Assembly: GCF_004363095.1 (NCBI RefSeq)
Contig: NZ_SNYO01000008.1
Coordinates: 124,001 to 188,000 of the forward strand
Reading direction: 5' to 3'
Source of the DNA: Actinomycetospora succinea
GTDB lineage: Bacteria; Actinomycetota; Actinomycetes; Mycobacteriales; Pseudonocardiaceae
DNA length: 64,000 bases
Part shown: piece after piece, positions 1 through 8,855 of the stretch
Position numbering within the stretch: the stretch's first letter is position 1
How the letters are laid out: every line of letters starts with the position of its first letter
Made by a program: the position numbers and the translations under genes
The notes under the pieces: model-generated
The model's database searches: none
What the model was told of the DNA's origin: nothing
Seen by the model: only the letters and a program-made list of their open reading frames with translations

Positions 1-535
1 GTCGGCCGGCGGCGAGGTCGTGGCCGATCACCAGCACCGGACGCTCCGGAGCGATGACCGCGCGGTGGGCGCGCTCGGCTCCCCCGGCGTCGCCGCCCCG
101 CCCGCCTGGACGCTCTACCTGCGGGTCGGGATCGACGGCGGCGGCGCGGTGTTCGGGCTGTGGGAGTCCGACCACGACGTCCCCCCGCCGGCACCGGGCC
201 GGCTCTGCTGGGCGGAGGCCGCGTCGGCGGAGCCCGGCACCACGCGCACCTTCTACCGCGAGCTGCTGGGCTGGCGCTGGGAGGAGGACGGGGCCGGACC
301 TGGCCACCTCGCGGGGCACGGCGACGACGGCCCGGTCGCGGGTCTCGGGCTCGCCGGCGACGCGCTCCTCCACTGGCTGCCGGTGTTCGCGGTGACCGAC
401 GTCGACGCCGCCGTCGCGGCCGCCGAGGGCGCCGGCGGGCAGGTCGTCGCCCCGGTGGCGGCCGGACCGCGGGGCCGGCACGCGGCGCTCGCCGACCCGG
501 CGGGCGCCCGCTTCGGGGTGCTCGAGGTCGGCTGA
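1..535 (+). CDS. VOC family (glyoxalase-like) protein, 5' end outside window
   Basis: The frame is open from base 1, so the start lies upstream; the GTG at 20 is internal. What remains is the end of one VOC module (AGGEVVA followed by AVFGLWES) and a complete second module (FYRELLGW near the start, ALADPAGARFGVLEV at the end). This two-module layout is typical of actinobacterial glyoxalase/bleomycin-resistance-like proteins of about 260 residues. The segment between the first module's strand and AVFGLW is poorly conserved. The metal ligands and substrate cannot be assigned. It is followed 60 bp later by the EEP-family gene on the same strand. Confidence 0.8.
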   Translation, partial: SAGGEVVADHQHRTLRSDDRAVGALGSPGVAAPPAWTLYLRVGIDGGGAVFGLWESDHDVPPPAPGRLCWAEAASAEPGTTRTFYRELLGWRWEEDGAGPGHLAGHGDDGPVAGLGLAGDALLHWLPVFAVTDVDAAVAAAEGAGGQVVAPVAAGPRGRHAALADPAGARFGVLEVG

Positions 536-595
536 ACCGGCGCCCGGCCCCTCCTGATCGGTACAGTCGCGAAGGGCTACCGGGGAGGGCCGAAC

Positions 596-1537
596 GTGGA
601 GCGGGACACCGTCGCGGTGGCGCCGCCTCGCCGGATCCGCTCCTCCCCGTGGACCTGGCTGGTCCTCGCGGCGCTGCCCTGGGCCTGGTTCCCGCTGCGC
701 GACGAGCTGGCGCTCGTCGGCGACGTCCTCGCGATCGTGCTCCCGGTCCTGGCGGTGATCGCCGCCGTCGCGGCCGTCGTCCTGGGCCGCTGGTGGGGCC
801 TGGTCACCGCGGTGTCGGTGCTGCTCGCGGCCACCGTCGCCGTCGTCGGCCCGTGGACGCCCCAGGACGCCGGCGTGGTGCGTCCCGGCGCGGGCATCAC
901 GGTCGCCAGTGCCAACGTCACCGGCACGAGCTCGACGGTGCCCGCGCTGCAGGCCGCCGGCGCCGACGTGCTCGTCGTCGTCGAGAACGACCGCCGCATC
1001 GACGCCGCCCTCGCCGCCGGCTACCGGTTCCACGTCTACGCCGGCGGCACCCCCGCGGTCGGCGTCTACAGCCGCTACCCGGTCCGCCTGCTCGACGCGC
1101 CGGTTCCCGACTTCCCGGGCGTCCGGGCGGCGATCGAGGCGCCCGGGACGACGGGGCCGTTCGTGGTCTACGGCCTGCACGTCCCGCGCCCGTGGTGGAC
1201 CGGCGGCTTCGGCTACCAGTCCACGCCCGCCGAGCACCACCGGCTGGTCGAGGAGGTCGCCGCGCGGGTCGCCCGCGAGCCCGGACCGGTGGTGGTGGCG
1301 GGCGACCTCAACTCGACCGACCGGGCCCGCGACTACCGCCTGCTCGACGACCGGATGACCGACGCGATGCGCGACGGCTGGGCCGGGCCGACCTCGGTGA
1401 CGCAGTGGCGCGCCTTCCTCCTGCGCATCGACCACCTCTTCGTCAGCCGCGGCTGGTGCGGCGACGACGCGCACCGCGTCGACCTGCCCCGCTCCGACCA
1501 CGACGGCATCGAGGCGACGGTCGGGCCCTGCGTCTAG
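596..1537 (+). CDS. Membrane-anchored endonuclease/exonuclease/phosphatase family protein
   Basis: 313 residues with a GTG start. Three hydrophobic helices lie at about residues 19-36, 42-64 and 67-86, followed by an EEP-fold domain. Family motifs visible are ITVASANV (first strand), VVVENDRR, VVAGDLNSTD (Asp/Asn catalytic motif, about residue 235), a DHLF element and the terminal SDHDGIEA His/Asp motif. The catalytic domain should face outside the cytoplasm. The family includes nucleases, sphingomyelinases and phosphoinositide phosphatases, so the substrate stays open. The stop overlaps the convergent MOSC gene by 4 bp (shared CTAG). Confidence 0.85.
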   Translation: MERDTVAVAPPRRIRSSPWTWLVLAALPWAWFPLRDELALVGDVLAIVLPVLAVIAAVAAVVLGRWWGLVTAVSVLLAATVAVVGPWTPQDAGVVRPGAGITVASANVTGTSSTVPALQAAGADVLVVVENDRRIDAALAAGYRFHVYAGGTPAVGVYSRYPVRLLDAPVPDFPGVRAAIEAPGTTGPFVVYGLHVPRPWWTGGFGYQSTPAEHHRLVEEVAARVAREPGPVVVAGDLNSTDRARDYRLLDDRMTDAMRDGWAGPTSVTQWRAFLLRIDHLFVSRGWCGDDAHRVDLPRSDHDGIEATVGPCV

Positions 1538-1971
1538 GTCTCGGGGAGCGCGACCTCGTCCCCGACGGCGATCCCGCCCGAGGTCAGCACGCGGCAGATC
1601 GCCCCGCCGCGGCCGTGCATCGCCCGCGCCGCGCCGGGCCCGATCTCGGTGTCCATCACCCGGCACGGGGCGGCGCGGCGGACCACCTCGAGCACCACGT
1701 CGCCGACGGTCAGGCGGGCGCCCGGCTCGGTCGGGACCGGGCCGTGGTCGAGGGTGAGCGTGCGCCGCGTCAGCTCCTCGGGCACCGGCGCGCCGTGGGC
1801 CTCGGTGGCGGCGGCCAGCTCGTCGCGGCTCTGCACGGAGACGTGGCGGTGCCGGGTGCCGTGGTAGCGGTCGCCGACCAGCCCGCGCCCCGCCTCGGCC
1901 TCGACGCGCGGCACGGACGTCATCGGCGCCTTGCGCTCCGGCGCGACGTACAGCGCGACGACCTGGCTCAC
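1534..1971 (-). CDS. MOSC domain-containing protein
   Basis: About 145 residues. It starts with the strand VVALYVAPERKAPM, then GRGLVGDRYHG (MOSC glycine-rich turn), the VTLDHG-like segment and the AAPCRVM motif, whose Cys is the conserved putative sulfur carrier of MOSC domains. MOSC proteins handle persulfide sulfur or molybdenum-cofactor chemistry; no molybdenum gene lies nearby, so the exact role is open. The GTG at 1969-1971 was chosen because it directly precedes the first beta strand; a GTG at 1984-1986 is an alternative. It is convergent with the EEP gene and divergent from tctC. Confidence 0.82.
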   Translation of the reverse strand: MSQVVALYVAPERKAPMTSVPRVEAEAGRGLVGDRYHGTRHRHVSVQSRDELAAATEAHGAPVPEELTRRTLTLDHGPVPTEPGARLTVGDVVLEVVRRAAPCRVMDTEIGPGAARAMHGRGGAICRVLTSGGIAVGDEVALPET

Positions 1972-2082
1972 GCACGTGACAGCCACCGGACGGTCCCGGA
2001 CATTCCGTCTCGTCAGGCAGTGACCGAGCATGCACACTCCGTGGGACTCACCCGTCCGTGTCGTTGACCCCAGGAGCGGCGC

Positions 2083-3132
2083 ATGGAGCGATCGACGACG
2101 ACCGCACCGCCGGACCCGACCGCCGACACTCCCCCGCCCACCCCGTGGCGCCGCGGGCCCGCGGTCGCCGTGCTCGGCGTGGTCCTGGCCGCGCTGCTGC
2201 TGGTCCCGCCCGCGGTCGGGGCGCTGACCGGCGGTGGCGACGGGACGCAGCTCAAGGGCCTGCGGATGATGGTGCCCAACAGCCCCGGCGGCGGCTACGA
2301 CGTCACCGCGCGGGCGGCGGCCCAGGCGATGGAGGACAGCGGGCTGTCGGGACCGGTCGAGGTGTTCAACCTCCCGGGCGCGGGCGGCACCGTCGGGCTG
2401 AACCGCACCGTCAACGAGGCCGGCGACGGGCGCCTGCTGATGTCGATGGGGCTCGGCGTCGTCGGCAGCGTCTACTCCAACGAGTCCGCGACGACCCTGC
2501 GCGACGTCACCCCGATCGCCCGGGTGACCGAGGAGACCGAGGTCGTGGTCGTCGGGCGCGACTCGCCCTTCGCCGACATCGGGCAGTTCCTCGCCGCGTG
2601 GCGCGCGAACCCGGGGTCGGTGCCGGTCGGCGGCGGGTCGTCGGTCGGCGGCCCGGACCACCTCGCGCCTATGCTCATGGCGCGCGGCGCCGGCGTCGAC
2701 CCCCGCGCGGTGACCTACGTGCCCTACGACGGCGGCGGCGAGCTCATGGCCGCGGTGCTGGGCGACAAGGTCGGCGTCGGGGTCAGCGGGCTCGGCGAGT
2801 TCGCCGACCAGATCGAGTCCGGCGACCTGCGCGTGCTCGCGGTGACGGCCGGGACGCGGGTGCCGGGCGTGGACGCGCCCACGCTGCGCGAGGCCGGCGT
2901 CGACGTCGAGTTCACCAACTGGCGCGGGATCGTCGCGCCGCCCGGCCTCTCCGGCGAGCAGCGCGCCGAGCTGGTCGGCGCCCTGGACGCGCTGCACGCG
3001 ACGCCGGAGTGGCGCGACGTGCTCGCCCGCAACGGCTGGCAGGACGCCTACCTCCCCGGGGACGCCTTCGGCGCGTTCCTGGCCGACGAGGACACCCGGG
3101 TCGCCGGCGTGCTCCGGGAACTGGGGCTGTAG
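2083..3132 (+). CDS. tctC: Tripartite tricarboxylate transporter, substrate-binding protein
   Basis: 349 residues. An N-terminal hydrophobic segment (about 28-48) is a signal or anchor. The mature part has TctC/Bug-family features: LRMMVPNSPGGGYDVTAR near the start, NLPGAGGTVGLN, and GGGSSVGGPDHLAP. The protein binds a carboxylate outside the membrane and delivers it to TctA/TctB. An AGGAG ribosome site at 2072-2076 sets the ATG. It is the first gene of a compact tctCBA operon: the TAG stop is followed directly by the tctB ATG. The ligand cannot be deduced; no tctDE two-component pair is present. Confidence 0.9.
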   Translation: MERSTTTAPPDPTADTPPPTPWRRGPAVAVLGVVLAALLLVPPAVGALTGGGDGTQLKGLRMMVPNSPGGGYDVTARAAAQAMEDSGLSGPVEVFNLPGAGGTVGLNRTVNEAGDGRLLMSMGLGVVGSVYSNESATTLRDVTPIARVTEETEVVVVGRDSPFADIGQFLAAWRANPGSVPVGGGSSVGGPDHLAPMLMARGAGVDPRAVTYVPYDGGGELMAAVLGDKVGVGVSGLGEFADQIESGDLRVLAVTAGTRVPGVDAPTLREAGVDVEFTNWRGIVAPPGLSGEQRAELVGALDALHATPEWRDVLARNGWQDAYLPGDAFGAFLADEDTRVAGVLRELGL

Positions 3133-3669
3133 ATGACCGCTCCTGCTCGCTCGTGGTGGCGCGCGCACTCCGAGCTCGGCGTCTCGGCGCTCCTGGCCCT
3201 GGTCGGCGTGCTGGTGCTGGTCGACACCGTCGCCGAGGGCGGGCTGTCGGGCGGCGAGGACGACGACCCGATCGGGCCTGGCGCGGTCCCGCTGATCCTT
3301 GGCGCCGCCCTGCTCGTGCTCGCCGTGCTGCTGACGATCGACGTGCTGCGCGGCGGGCACGGCGAGGCCGAGGCCGGCGAGGACGTCGACCTCGACGCGC
3401 CGATGGACCTGCGCACGGTGGGGATGCTCGCCGGGGTGCTCATCGCCACCGCGGTGCTCATCCCGCTGCTCGGCTGGCCGATCGCGGGGACGCTGCTCTT
3501 CGCCGGCGCGGCCTACGCCCTGGGCTCGCGGACCGTCGTCCGGGACATCGCCGTGGCCGCGGCCGTCTCGCTGGTCACGTGGATCGCCTTCGACGGGCTG
3601 CTCGGCGTGGACCTGCCCGGCGGGCCGCTCATGGGGCCACTCTCTTCTCTGATGGGAGCAGCCGGGTGA
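3133..3669 (+). CDS. tctB: Tripartite tricarboxylate transporter, small membrane subunit TctB
   Basis: 178 residues with four predicted membrane helices at about 16-33, 55-73, 97-117 and 118-155. An acidic cytoplasmic stretch (residues 74-92, rich in Glu/Asp) separates the first pair from the second. Size, topology and position between tctC and tctA identify it as the poorly conserved TctB subunit. The ATG directly abuts the tctC stop. The TGA overlaps the tctA GTG (GTGA at 3666-3669), which points to translational coupling. Confidence 0.88.
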   Translation: MTAPARSWWRAHSELGVSALLALVGVLVLVDTVAEGGLSGGEDDDPIGPGAVPLILGAALLVLAVLLTIDVLRGGHGEAEAGEDVDLDAPMDLRTVGMLAGVLIATAVLIPLLGWPIAGTLLFAGAAYALGSRTVVRDIAVAAAVSLVTWIAFDGLLGVDLPGGPLMGPLSSLMGAAG

Positions 3670-5183
3670 ACGACTTCGGCCTGCTCGACGGGTTCGCCTC
3701 CGCGCTCACCCCCACCCACCTGCTCTTCGCCGCGATCGGTGTCCTGCTCGGCACCGCGATCGGCGTGCTGCCCGGCATCGGCCCGGCCATGGCCGTCGCG
3801 CTGCTGCTCCCGGTCACGTACGCCTTCGAGCCCACCGGCGCGTTCATCATGTTCGCCGGCATCTACTTCGGGGCGATGTTCGGCGGTTCGACGACGTCGA
3901 TCCTGCTCAACACCCCCGGCGAGAGCGCCTCGGTGATGGCCGCGATCGAGGGCAACCCGATGGCCAAGCAGGGCCGCGGCGCGCAGGCCCTGGCCACCGC
4001 GGCGATCGGGCACTTCGTCGGCGGGATGATCGGCGTCCTGGGCCTGGTGCTGCTCGCGCCGCTGATCGCCGCCGTCGCGGTGGACATCGGCGCCCCGGAC
4101 TACTTCGCGATCATGGTGCTCGCGTTCGTCGCCGTGACCGGCGTGCTCGGCTCGTCGCGGATCCGGGGGTTCGCGTCGCTGGTCCTCGGGCTGACGATCG
4201 GGATGGTCGGGCTCGACCCGATCACCGGCTCCCCGCGCCTGACGTTCGGCGTGCCCCAGCTCGCCGACGGCATCGACGTCGTCATCGTCGCGGTCGGGCT
4301 GTTCGCGGTCGGCGAGGCGCTGTGGGTCGCGGCGCACCTGCGCCGCAAGCCCCCGGAGGTCATCCCCGTCGGGCGGCCCTGGCTCGGGCGCGAGGACGTG
4401 AAGCGGGCCTGGCGGCCGTGGCTGCGCGGCCCGTTCATCGGCTTCACCTTCGGCTCGATCCCCGCCGGCGGCGCCGAGATGTCGACCTTCATGGCGTACG
4501 TGACCGAGCGGCGGCTCTCGAAGCGCCGCGACGAGTTCGGGCACGGGGCAATCGAGGGCGTTGCGGGCCCGGAGTCGGCGGCGAGCGCGTCGTCGGCCGG
4601 GACGCTCGCGACGATGCTGACCCTCGGCCTGCCGACCACGGCCATCGCCGCGGTGATGCTCGCGGCGTTCCAGCAGTTCGGCATCCAGCCGGGGCCGCTG
4701 CTCTTCGAGCGCGAGCCGGACCTGGTGTGGACGCTGATCGCGAGCCTGTTCATCGGCCTGGTCCTGCTGCTCCTCCTCAACCTGCCGCTCGCGCCGGCGT
4801 GGGCGCAGCTGCTGCGCATCCCGCGGCCCTACCTCTACGCCGGCATCCTGTTCTTCGCCTGCGTCGGGGCGTACGCCGTGTCCGGGCAGCCCGTCGACCT
4901 CGTCGTGCTGCTCGTCATCGGCGCGATCGGGTTCGGGATGCGCCGCTTCGGGCTCCCGGTGCTGCCCGCGATCATCGGCGTGATCCTCGGGCCCGACGCC
5001 GAGCTGCAGCTGCGGCGCGCGCTGCAGATCAGCGACGGCGACGTGACGACGTTGGTGTCGACGCCGTTGTCGATCGCCGTCTACGTGATCATCGTGCTGT
5101 TGTTCGTGGTGCCGCTGGTGCTGCGTCTGCGGCGATCCCGGCGCGCGCCGTCCTCCGAGGAGCGCGAGTCCGAGTCGGTCTAA
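3666..5183 (+). CDS. tctA: Tripartite tricarboxylate transporter permease TctA
   Basis: 505 residues of mostly membrane helix. It has the family hallmark [21 protein letters not shown] near residue 30, the [15 protein letters not shown] motif near residue 78, and a second inverted-repeat copy around [11 protein letters not shown]. TctA is the large secondary-transport subunit that moves the carboxylate using an ion gradient. The GTG start overlaps the tctB stop. The TAA overlaps the TAG of the convergent luciferase-like gene (CTAA at 5180-5183), leaving no room for a separate terminator. Confidence 0.92.
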   Translation: MNDFGLLDGFASALTPTHLLFAAIGVLLGTAIGVLPGIGPAMAVALLLPVTYAFEPTGAFIMFAGIYFGAMFGGSTTSILLNTPGESASVMAAIEGNPMAKQGRGAQALATAAIGHFVGGMIGVLGLVLLAPLIAAVAVDIGAPDYFAIMVLAFVAVTGVLGSSRIRGFASLVLGLTIGMVGLDPITGSPRLTFGVPQLADGIDVVIVAVGLFAVGEALWVAAHLRRKPPEVIPVGRPWLGREDVKRAWRPWLRGPFIGFTFGSIPAGGAEMSTFMAYVTERRLSKRRDEFGHGAIEGVAGPESAASASSAGTLATMLTLGLPTTAIAAVMLAAFQQFGIQPGPLLFEREPDLVWTLIASLFIGLVLLLLLNLPLAPAWAQLLRIPRPYLYAGILFFACVGAYAVSGQPVDLVVLLVIGAIGFGMRRFGLPVLPAIIGVILGPDAELQLRRALQISDGDVTTLVSTPLSIAVYVIIVLLFVVPLVLRLRRSRRAPSSEERESESV

Positions 5184-6220
5184 CCTTTGTCCACGAGCGG
5201 CGCGACCTCGGTGCCGAGCAGCTCGATCGAGTGCAGCAGATCCTCGTGCGCGAGACGCGGGTTGGTCATCTGCAGGTTGATCCGCTCGACGCCGCCGAGC
5301 TGCTCGGAGACCCGCAGGACCTTCTCGGCCACCGTCCGCGGGTCGCCCACGAAGAACGCGCCGTCGGGTCCGCGCATGGCGTCGAACGCGCGGCGCGACG
5401 GCGGCATGCCGCCCCGCTCGGCGGCGACCTGCGTGAACATCTCCTGCCAGCCCGGGTAGAACGCGTTGGTGGCCTTGGCGACGTCGTCGCCGAGGAACCC
5501 GAAGCAGTGCAGCCCGACGCGCAGCGCCTCCGGCGGGTGGCCGGCGTGCTCGCCCGCGCGCCGGTAGAGGTCGACCAGCGGCGCGAACTGCCGCGGCTCG
5601 CCGCCGATGATCGCGATCATGAGCGGCAGCCCGAGCAGCCCGGCCCGCGCGAACGACTCGGGCGTGCCGCCGACCCCGACCCAGATCGGCAGCCGCTCCT
5701 GGCTCGGCCGCGGGTAGACGGGCTGGTCGGTCAGCGCCGGGCGGTGCTTCCCCGACCACGTCACCGTCGGCGACTCGTTGATCCTGAGCAGCAGGTCGAG
5801 CTTCTCCTCGAAGAGCTCGTCGTAGTCCTCGAACCGCAGGCCGAACAGCGGGAACGCCTCGGTGAACGACCCGCGCCCGACGACGAGGTCGACCCGGCCC
5901 CGCGAGATCAGGTCGATCGTCGCGAACTCCTGGAACACGCGCACCGGGTCGGCGGCCGAGAGCACGGTGACGGCGCTGCGCAGCCGGATGTTCTCGGTGC
6001 GCGCCGCCGCGGCCGCGAGGATCACCGGCGGTGCCGCGTCGAAGTACTCGCTGCGGTGGTGCTCGCCGATGCCGTAGGAGTGCAGGCCGACGCGGTCCGC
6101 GAGCGCGATCTCGTCGAGGAGGTGCTCGAAGCGCTCCTCGGGGCCGATCACCCGCTCGGTGTGCGGGTCGGTGGTGCGGGCGACGAAGCTGTCGACGCCC
6201 AGCAGGACGGGCTCGCTCAC
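5180..6220 (-). CDS. LLM class (luciferase-like) flavin oxidoreductase
   Basis: 346 residues, bacterial-luciferase-like TIM barrel. Visible motifs are SYGIGEHHRSEYFDAAPP near residue 47, then RSAVTVLSAADP, and the strand GRVDLVVGRGSFTEAFPLFG. Members use FMNH2 or F420 for monooxygenation or reduction; the cofactor cannot be decided here. The GTG start overlaps the htpG stop (GTGA), so it is probably the second gene of an htpG operon, yet nothing links it functionally to the chaperone. It differs in sequence from the two LLM enzymes of the catabolic island. Confidence 0.86.
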   Translation of the reverse strand: MSEPVLLGVDSFVARTTDPHTERVIGPEERFEHLLDEIALADRVGLHSYGIGEHHRSEYFDAAPPVILAAAAARTENIRLRSAVTVLSAADPVRVFQEFATIDLISRGRVDLVVGRGSFTEAFPLFGLRFEDYDELFEEKLDLLLRINESPTVTWSGKHRPALTDQPVYPRPSQERLPIWVGVGGTPESFARAGLLGLPLMIAIIGGEPRQFAPLVDLYRRAGEHAGHPPEALRVGLHCFGFLGDDVAKATNAFYPGWQEMFTQVAAERGGMPPSRRAFDAMRGPDGAFFVGDPRTVAEKVLRVSEQLGGVERINLQMTNPRLAHEDLLHSIELLGTEVAPLVDKG

Positions 6221-8058
6221 AGCGTCTTCTGCAGACGCTCGGCCAGCGTGTTGACGAACGTCGTCGGCTCCTTGAGCTCGCCGCCCTCGGCCAGCAGCGC
6301 CATGCCGTAGAGCAGGCGCGCGACGTCGGGGTCGGCGTCACCGGCGCCCTGCTTGTCGCGCAGGCCGCTGACGAGCGCGTGCCCGGGGTTGAGCTCGAGG
6401 ATCCGCTTGGTCACCGGCGGCTCCTGGCCCATCGCCCGGTACATCTTCTCCAGGGTCGGCGAGAGGTCGCCCGGGTCGCCGACGAGGCAGGCCGGCGAGC
6501 TCGTCAGGCGCGTCGAGAGCCGCACCTCCTTGACGTCGTCGGCGAGCTCGGTGCCCATCCAGGTCAGGAGGTCGTCGAAGCCCTCGGGCTTGTCCTCGTC
6601 GCCGCCGAGGTCGACGTCGCCCTTGGCGATCGAGGCCATCGGGGTGCCGTCGAACTCGCTGACGGCGTCGGTCCAGACCTCGTCGACCTGGTCGGTGAGC
6701 AGCAGGACCTCGAAGCCCTTGGCGCGGAACGCCTCGATGTGCGGGGAGTTCTCGATGCTCGCGCGGGAGGCGCCGGTGAGGTAGTAGATCGACTCCTGGC
6801 CCTCGGGCATGCGCTCCTTGTAGGCCTTCAGCGTGGTGTTCTCGTCCGGCGAGTGGGTGGACGGGAACGCGCTGGCGCCGAGGATCGCCTGCTGGTTGTC
6901 CGGGTCGGTGAGCAGGCCCTCCTTGAAGGCCCGGCCGAGCTCGGTCCAGAACGTGCGGTACGTCTCCGGCTCGTTCTCCTGCAGCGCGGAGATCGTCTGG
7001 AGCACCTTGCGGACGAGGCGCTTGCGGATCGCCTGGATCTGGCGGTCCTGCTGGAGGATCTCGCGGGAGACGTTGAGCGAGAGGTCGGCGGCGTCGACGA
7101 CGCCCTTGACGAAGCGCAGGTACTCGGGGACGAGCGCCTCGCAGTCGTCCATGACGAAGACGCGCTTGACGTAGAGCTGCACGCCGCGGCGGGCCTCGCG
7201 CATGAACAGGTCCATCGGCGCGTGCGCCGGCAGGAACAGCAGGCCCTGGTACTCGAACGTGCCCTCGCCGGAGAGCCGCATGGTCTCCAGCGGCTCCTGC
7301 CAGTCGTGGCTGACGTGGCGGTAGAACTCGGTGAGCTCCTGGTCGGTGACCTCGGACTTCGGCCGGGCCCACAGCGCCTTGCGGGAGTTGATGGGCTCTT
7401 CCGGCGCGTCCCCGTCGGTGACCAGACGGATGGGCCAGGTGATGAAGTCCGAGTAGCGCTTGACGATGCGCCGGACCGTCTCGGGCTGCGCGTAGTCGTG
7501 GAGGCTGTCCTCCGCGTCCTCGGGCTTGAGGTGCAGCGTGATCGCCGTGCCCTGCGGGGCGTCCGCGACCGGCTCGAGGGTGTAGGTGCCCTCGCCGGTG
7601 GACTCCCAGTGCACGCCCTCGTCGCTGCCGGCCTTGCGGGTCACCATCTCGACCTTGTCGGCGACCATGAAGCTCGAGTAGAAGCCGATGCCGAACTGGC
7701 CGATGAGGTCCTCGGCGTTCTCGTCCTGCGCGTCCTTCATCTGGGCGAGCATCTCGGCGGTGCCCGACTTCGCGATCGTGCCGATCAGCTCGACGACCTC
7801 GTCGCGGGTCATGCCGATGCCGTTGTCGCGGACGACCAGCGTGCGGGCCTCGGCGTCCTGCTCCAGCTCGATGCGCAGGTCCGACGTGTCGACCTCGAGA
7901 TCCTTGTCCTGGTAGGACGCGAGCCGCAGCTTGTCCAGCGCGTCCGACCCGTTGGAGATCAGCTCCCGGAGGAAGACGTCCTTGTCGGAGTAGATCGAGT
8001 GGATCATCAACTGCAGCAGCTGACGGGCCTCGGCCTGGAACTCGATCGTCTCGCTCAT
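6217..8058 (-). CDS. htpG: Molecular chaperone HtpG (Hsp90)
   Basis: 613 residues, normal for bacterial Hsp90. The N-terminal GHKL ATPase carries the ELISNGSDALDKL helix (the usual Ala is Gly here), DNGIGM and GQFGIGFYSSFM lid motifs. The middle domain has DCEALVPEYLRF and LSLNVSREILQQDR with the catalytic Arg. A C-terminal dimerisation domain follows. It acts in the cytoplasm on client proteins under stress. The ATG lies only 86 bp from the next gene; no HrcA or HspR box was recognised in that gap. Confidence 0.95.
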   Translation of the reverse strand: MSETIEFQAEARQLLQLMIHSIYSDKDVFLRELISNGSDALDKLRLASYQDKDLEVDTSDLRIELEQDAEARTLVVRDNGIGMTRDEVVELIGTIAKSGTAEMLAQMKDAQDENAEDLIGQFGIGFYSSFMVADKVEMVTRKAGSDEGVHWESTGEGTYTLEPVADAPQGTAITLHLKPEDAEDSLHDYAQPETVRRIVKRYSDFITWPIRLVTDGDAPEEPINSRKALWARPKSEVTDQELTEFYRHVSHDWQEPLETMRLSGEGTFEYQGLLFLPAHAPMDLFMREARRGVQLYVKRVFVMDDCEALVPEYLRFVKGVVDAADLSLNVSREILQQDRQIQAIRKRLVRKVLQTISALQENEPETYRTFWTELGRAFKEGLLTDPDNQQAILGASAFPSTHSPDENTTLKAYKERMPEGQESIYYLTGASRASIENSPHIEAFRAKGFEVLLLTDQVDEVWTDAVSEFDGTPMASIAKGDVDLGGDEDKPEGFDDLLTWMGTELADDVKEVRLSTRLTSSPACLVGDPGDLSPTLEKMYRAMGQEPPVTKRILELNPGHALVSGLRDKQGAGDADPDVARLLYGMALLAEGGELKEPTTFVNTLAERLQKTL

Positions 8059-8143
8059 ACGTCCTCTCCCGCGGTGGGTCGTGCCGTGCCCGTCGAGGAT
8101 ATCGGCCGCGCGTGACGGGCCGGATGGCCCAGCCGTCCGGGCA

Positions 8144-8545
8144 TCACGCCGCCGGGAGCTCGCCCGGCAGGGCGCGGACGTGCAGGAGGTCGAGGCGCCG
8201 CTCGACGATCGTGCCCACCGGCCAGCCGGCCACGTACTCGGCGAGGTCGTCGGCCTCGTCCGTCGAGCAGCAGGCGCACGGGTCCCATCCCTGGGCCTGC
8301 AAGGAGGACCGGATCGCCTCGACGTACTCCGGCCGGGTGAGGGGCACCTCGGCGACCCGCGCCGTCGTGGTCGCCCGGTGCGAGTTCAGGCCGCCGAACC
8401 CGCGCCCGCACCCGCAGCCCCCGTCCGGGTCGTCCCGGTCCTTCCGGCAGACCTCGCCGACGCGGACGAGCTCGCCCTCCGTGGCCCAGTGGTAGTCGTT
8501 CGCTCGTGCGCCCTGGGTCTCGGCAGTCGCCACCAGCACCTTCAT
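8144..8545 (-). CDS. Small Cys-rich protein of unknown function
   Basis: 133 residues. It begins MKVLVATAETQGARANDYHW, a motif I recognise from short uncharacterised actinobacterial proteins. It contains a compact Cys cluster (CRK, then GGCGCGRGFGG near residue 44) and a second one (DPCACCST near residue 91), so a bound metal is likely. The ATG is supported by GGGAG about 8 bp upstream. It stands alone, divergent from the DUF559 gene. No enzymatic motif was recognised. Confidence 0.75.
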   Translation of the reverse strand: MKVLVATAETQGARANDYHWATEGELVRVGEVCRKDRDDPDGGCGCGRGFGGLNSHRATTTARVAEVPLTRPEYVEAIRSSLQAQGWDPCACCSTDEADDLAEYVAGWPVGTIVERRLDLLHVRALPGELPAA

Positions 8546-8855
8546 CGCGGTCTCCCTCGTCCGTGCCGTGGTACGAGGGATAGCAGCGACCACCGACAAC
8601 GCCGGCCGTGCTGCTGTCCGCGGGTCTCGGATGGGCCGGCGACCCGGGACCGGGCGTCCGTCGGTGCGCGCTCCATCGCCCGCCGTCGTGGGACGGGCCA
8701 GAACGCGAGGTCCTCGGCAGACCCGCGCTCGACCCGCACCATCATCGCTCCAGGTGCTCCGTCGACCACATGTCACGTGGTCGACGGAGCACCCGGGCGG
8801 ATCACGGCCGCGAGGTCGGTGGATCCGAGAGACACACCGCTGCGTCGAACCCTGT
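8546..8855 (+). other. 310-bp intergenic region between divergent genes
   Basis: This region separates the small Cys-rich gene from the DUF559 gene. It holds the first copy of the palindromic repeat described separately (8744-8802) and presumably both promoters. The open frame that runs through it upstream of the DUF559 start is Arg/Pro-rich and not protein-like. Nothing else was recognised. Confidence 0.6.
8744..8802. repeat. Palindromic repeat, copy 1, upstream of the DUF559 gene
   Basis: A perfect 17-bp stem, GGTGCTCCGTCGACCAC at 8753-8769 pairing with 8777-8793, around the 7-nt loop ATGTCAC. Weaker complementarity continues outward to 8744 and 8802. The left arm plus loop, from ATCGCTCC onward, recurs nearly unchanged at 9755-9787 as a direct repeat just past the DUF559 stop. 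This copy sits between divergent genes, where a terminator would not be expected. Confidence 0.85.

Noticed and set aside
2058..3665. The long open frame upstream of and in phase with tctA (over 500 extra codons)
   Set aside because: Arg/Gly-rich shadow of tctC and tctB in another frame; tctA starts at the GTG overlapping the tctB stop.
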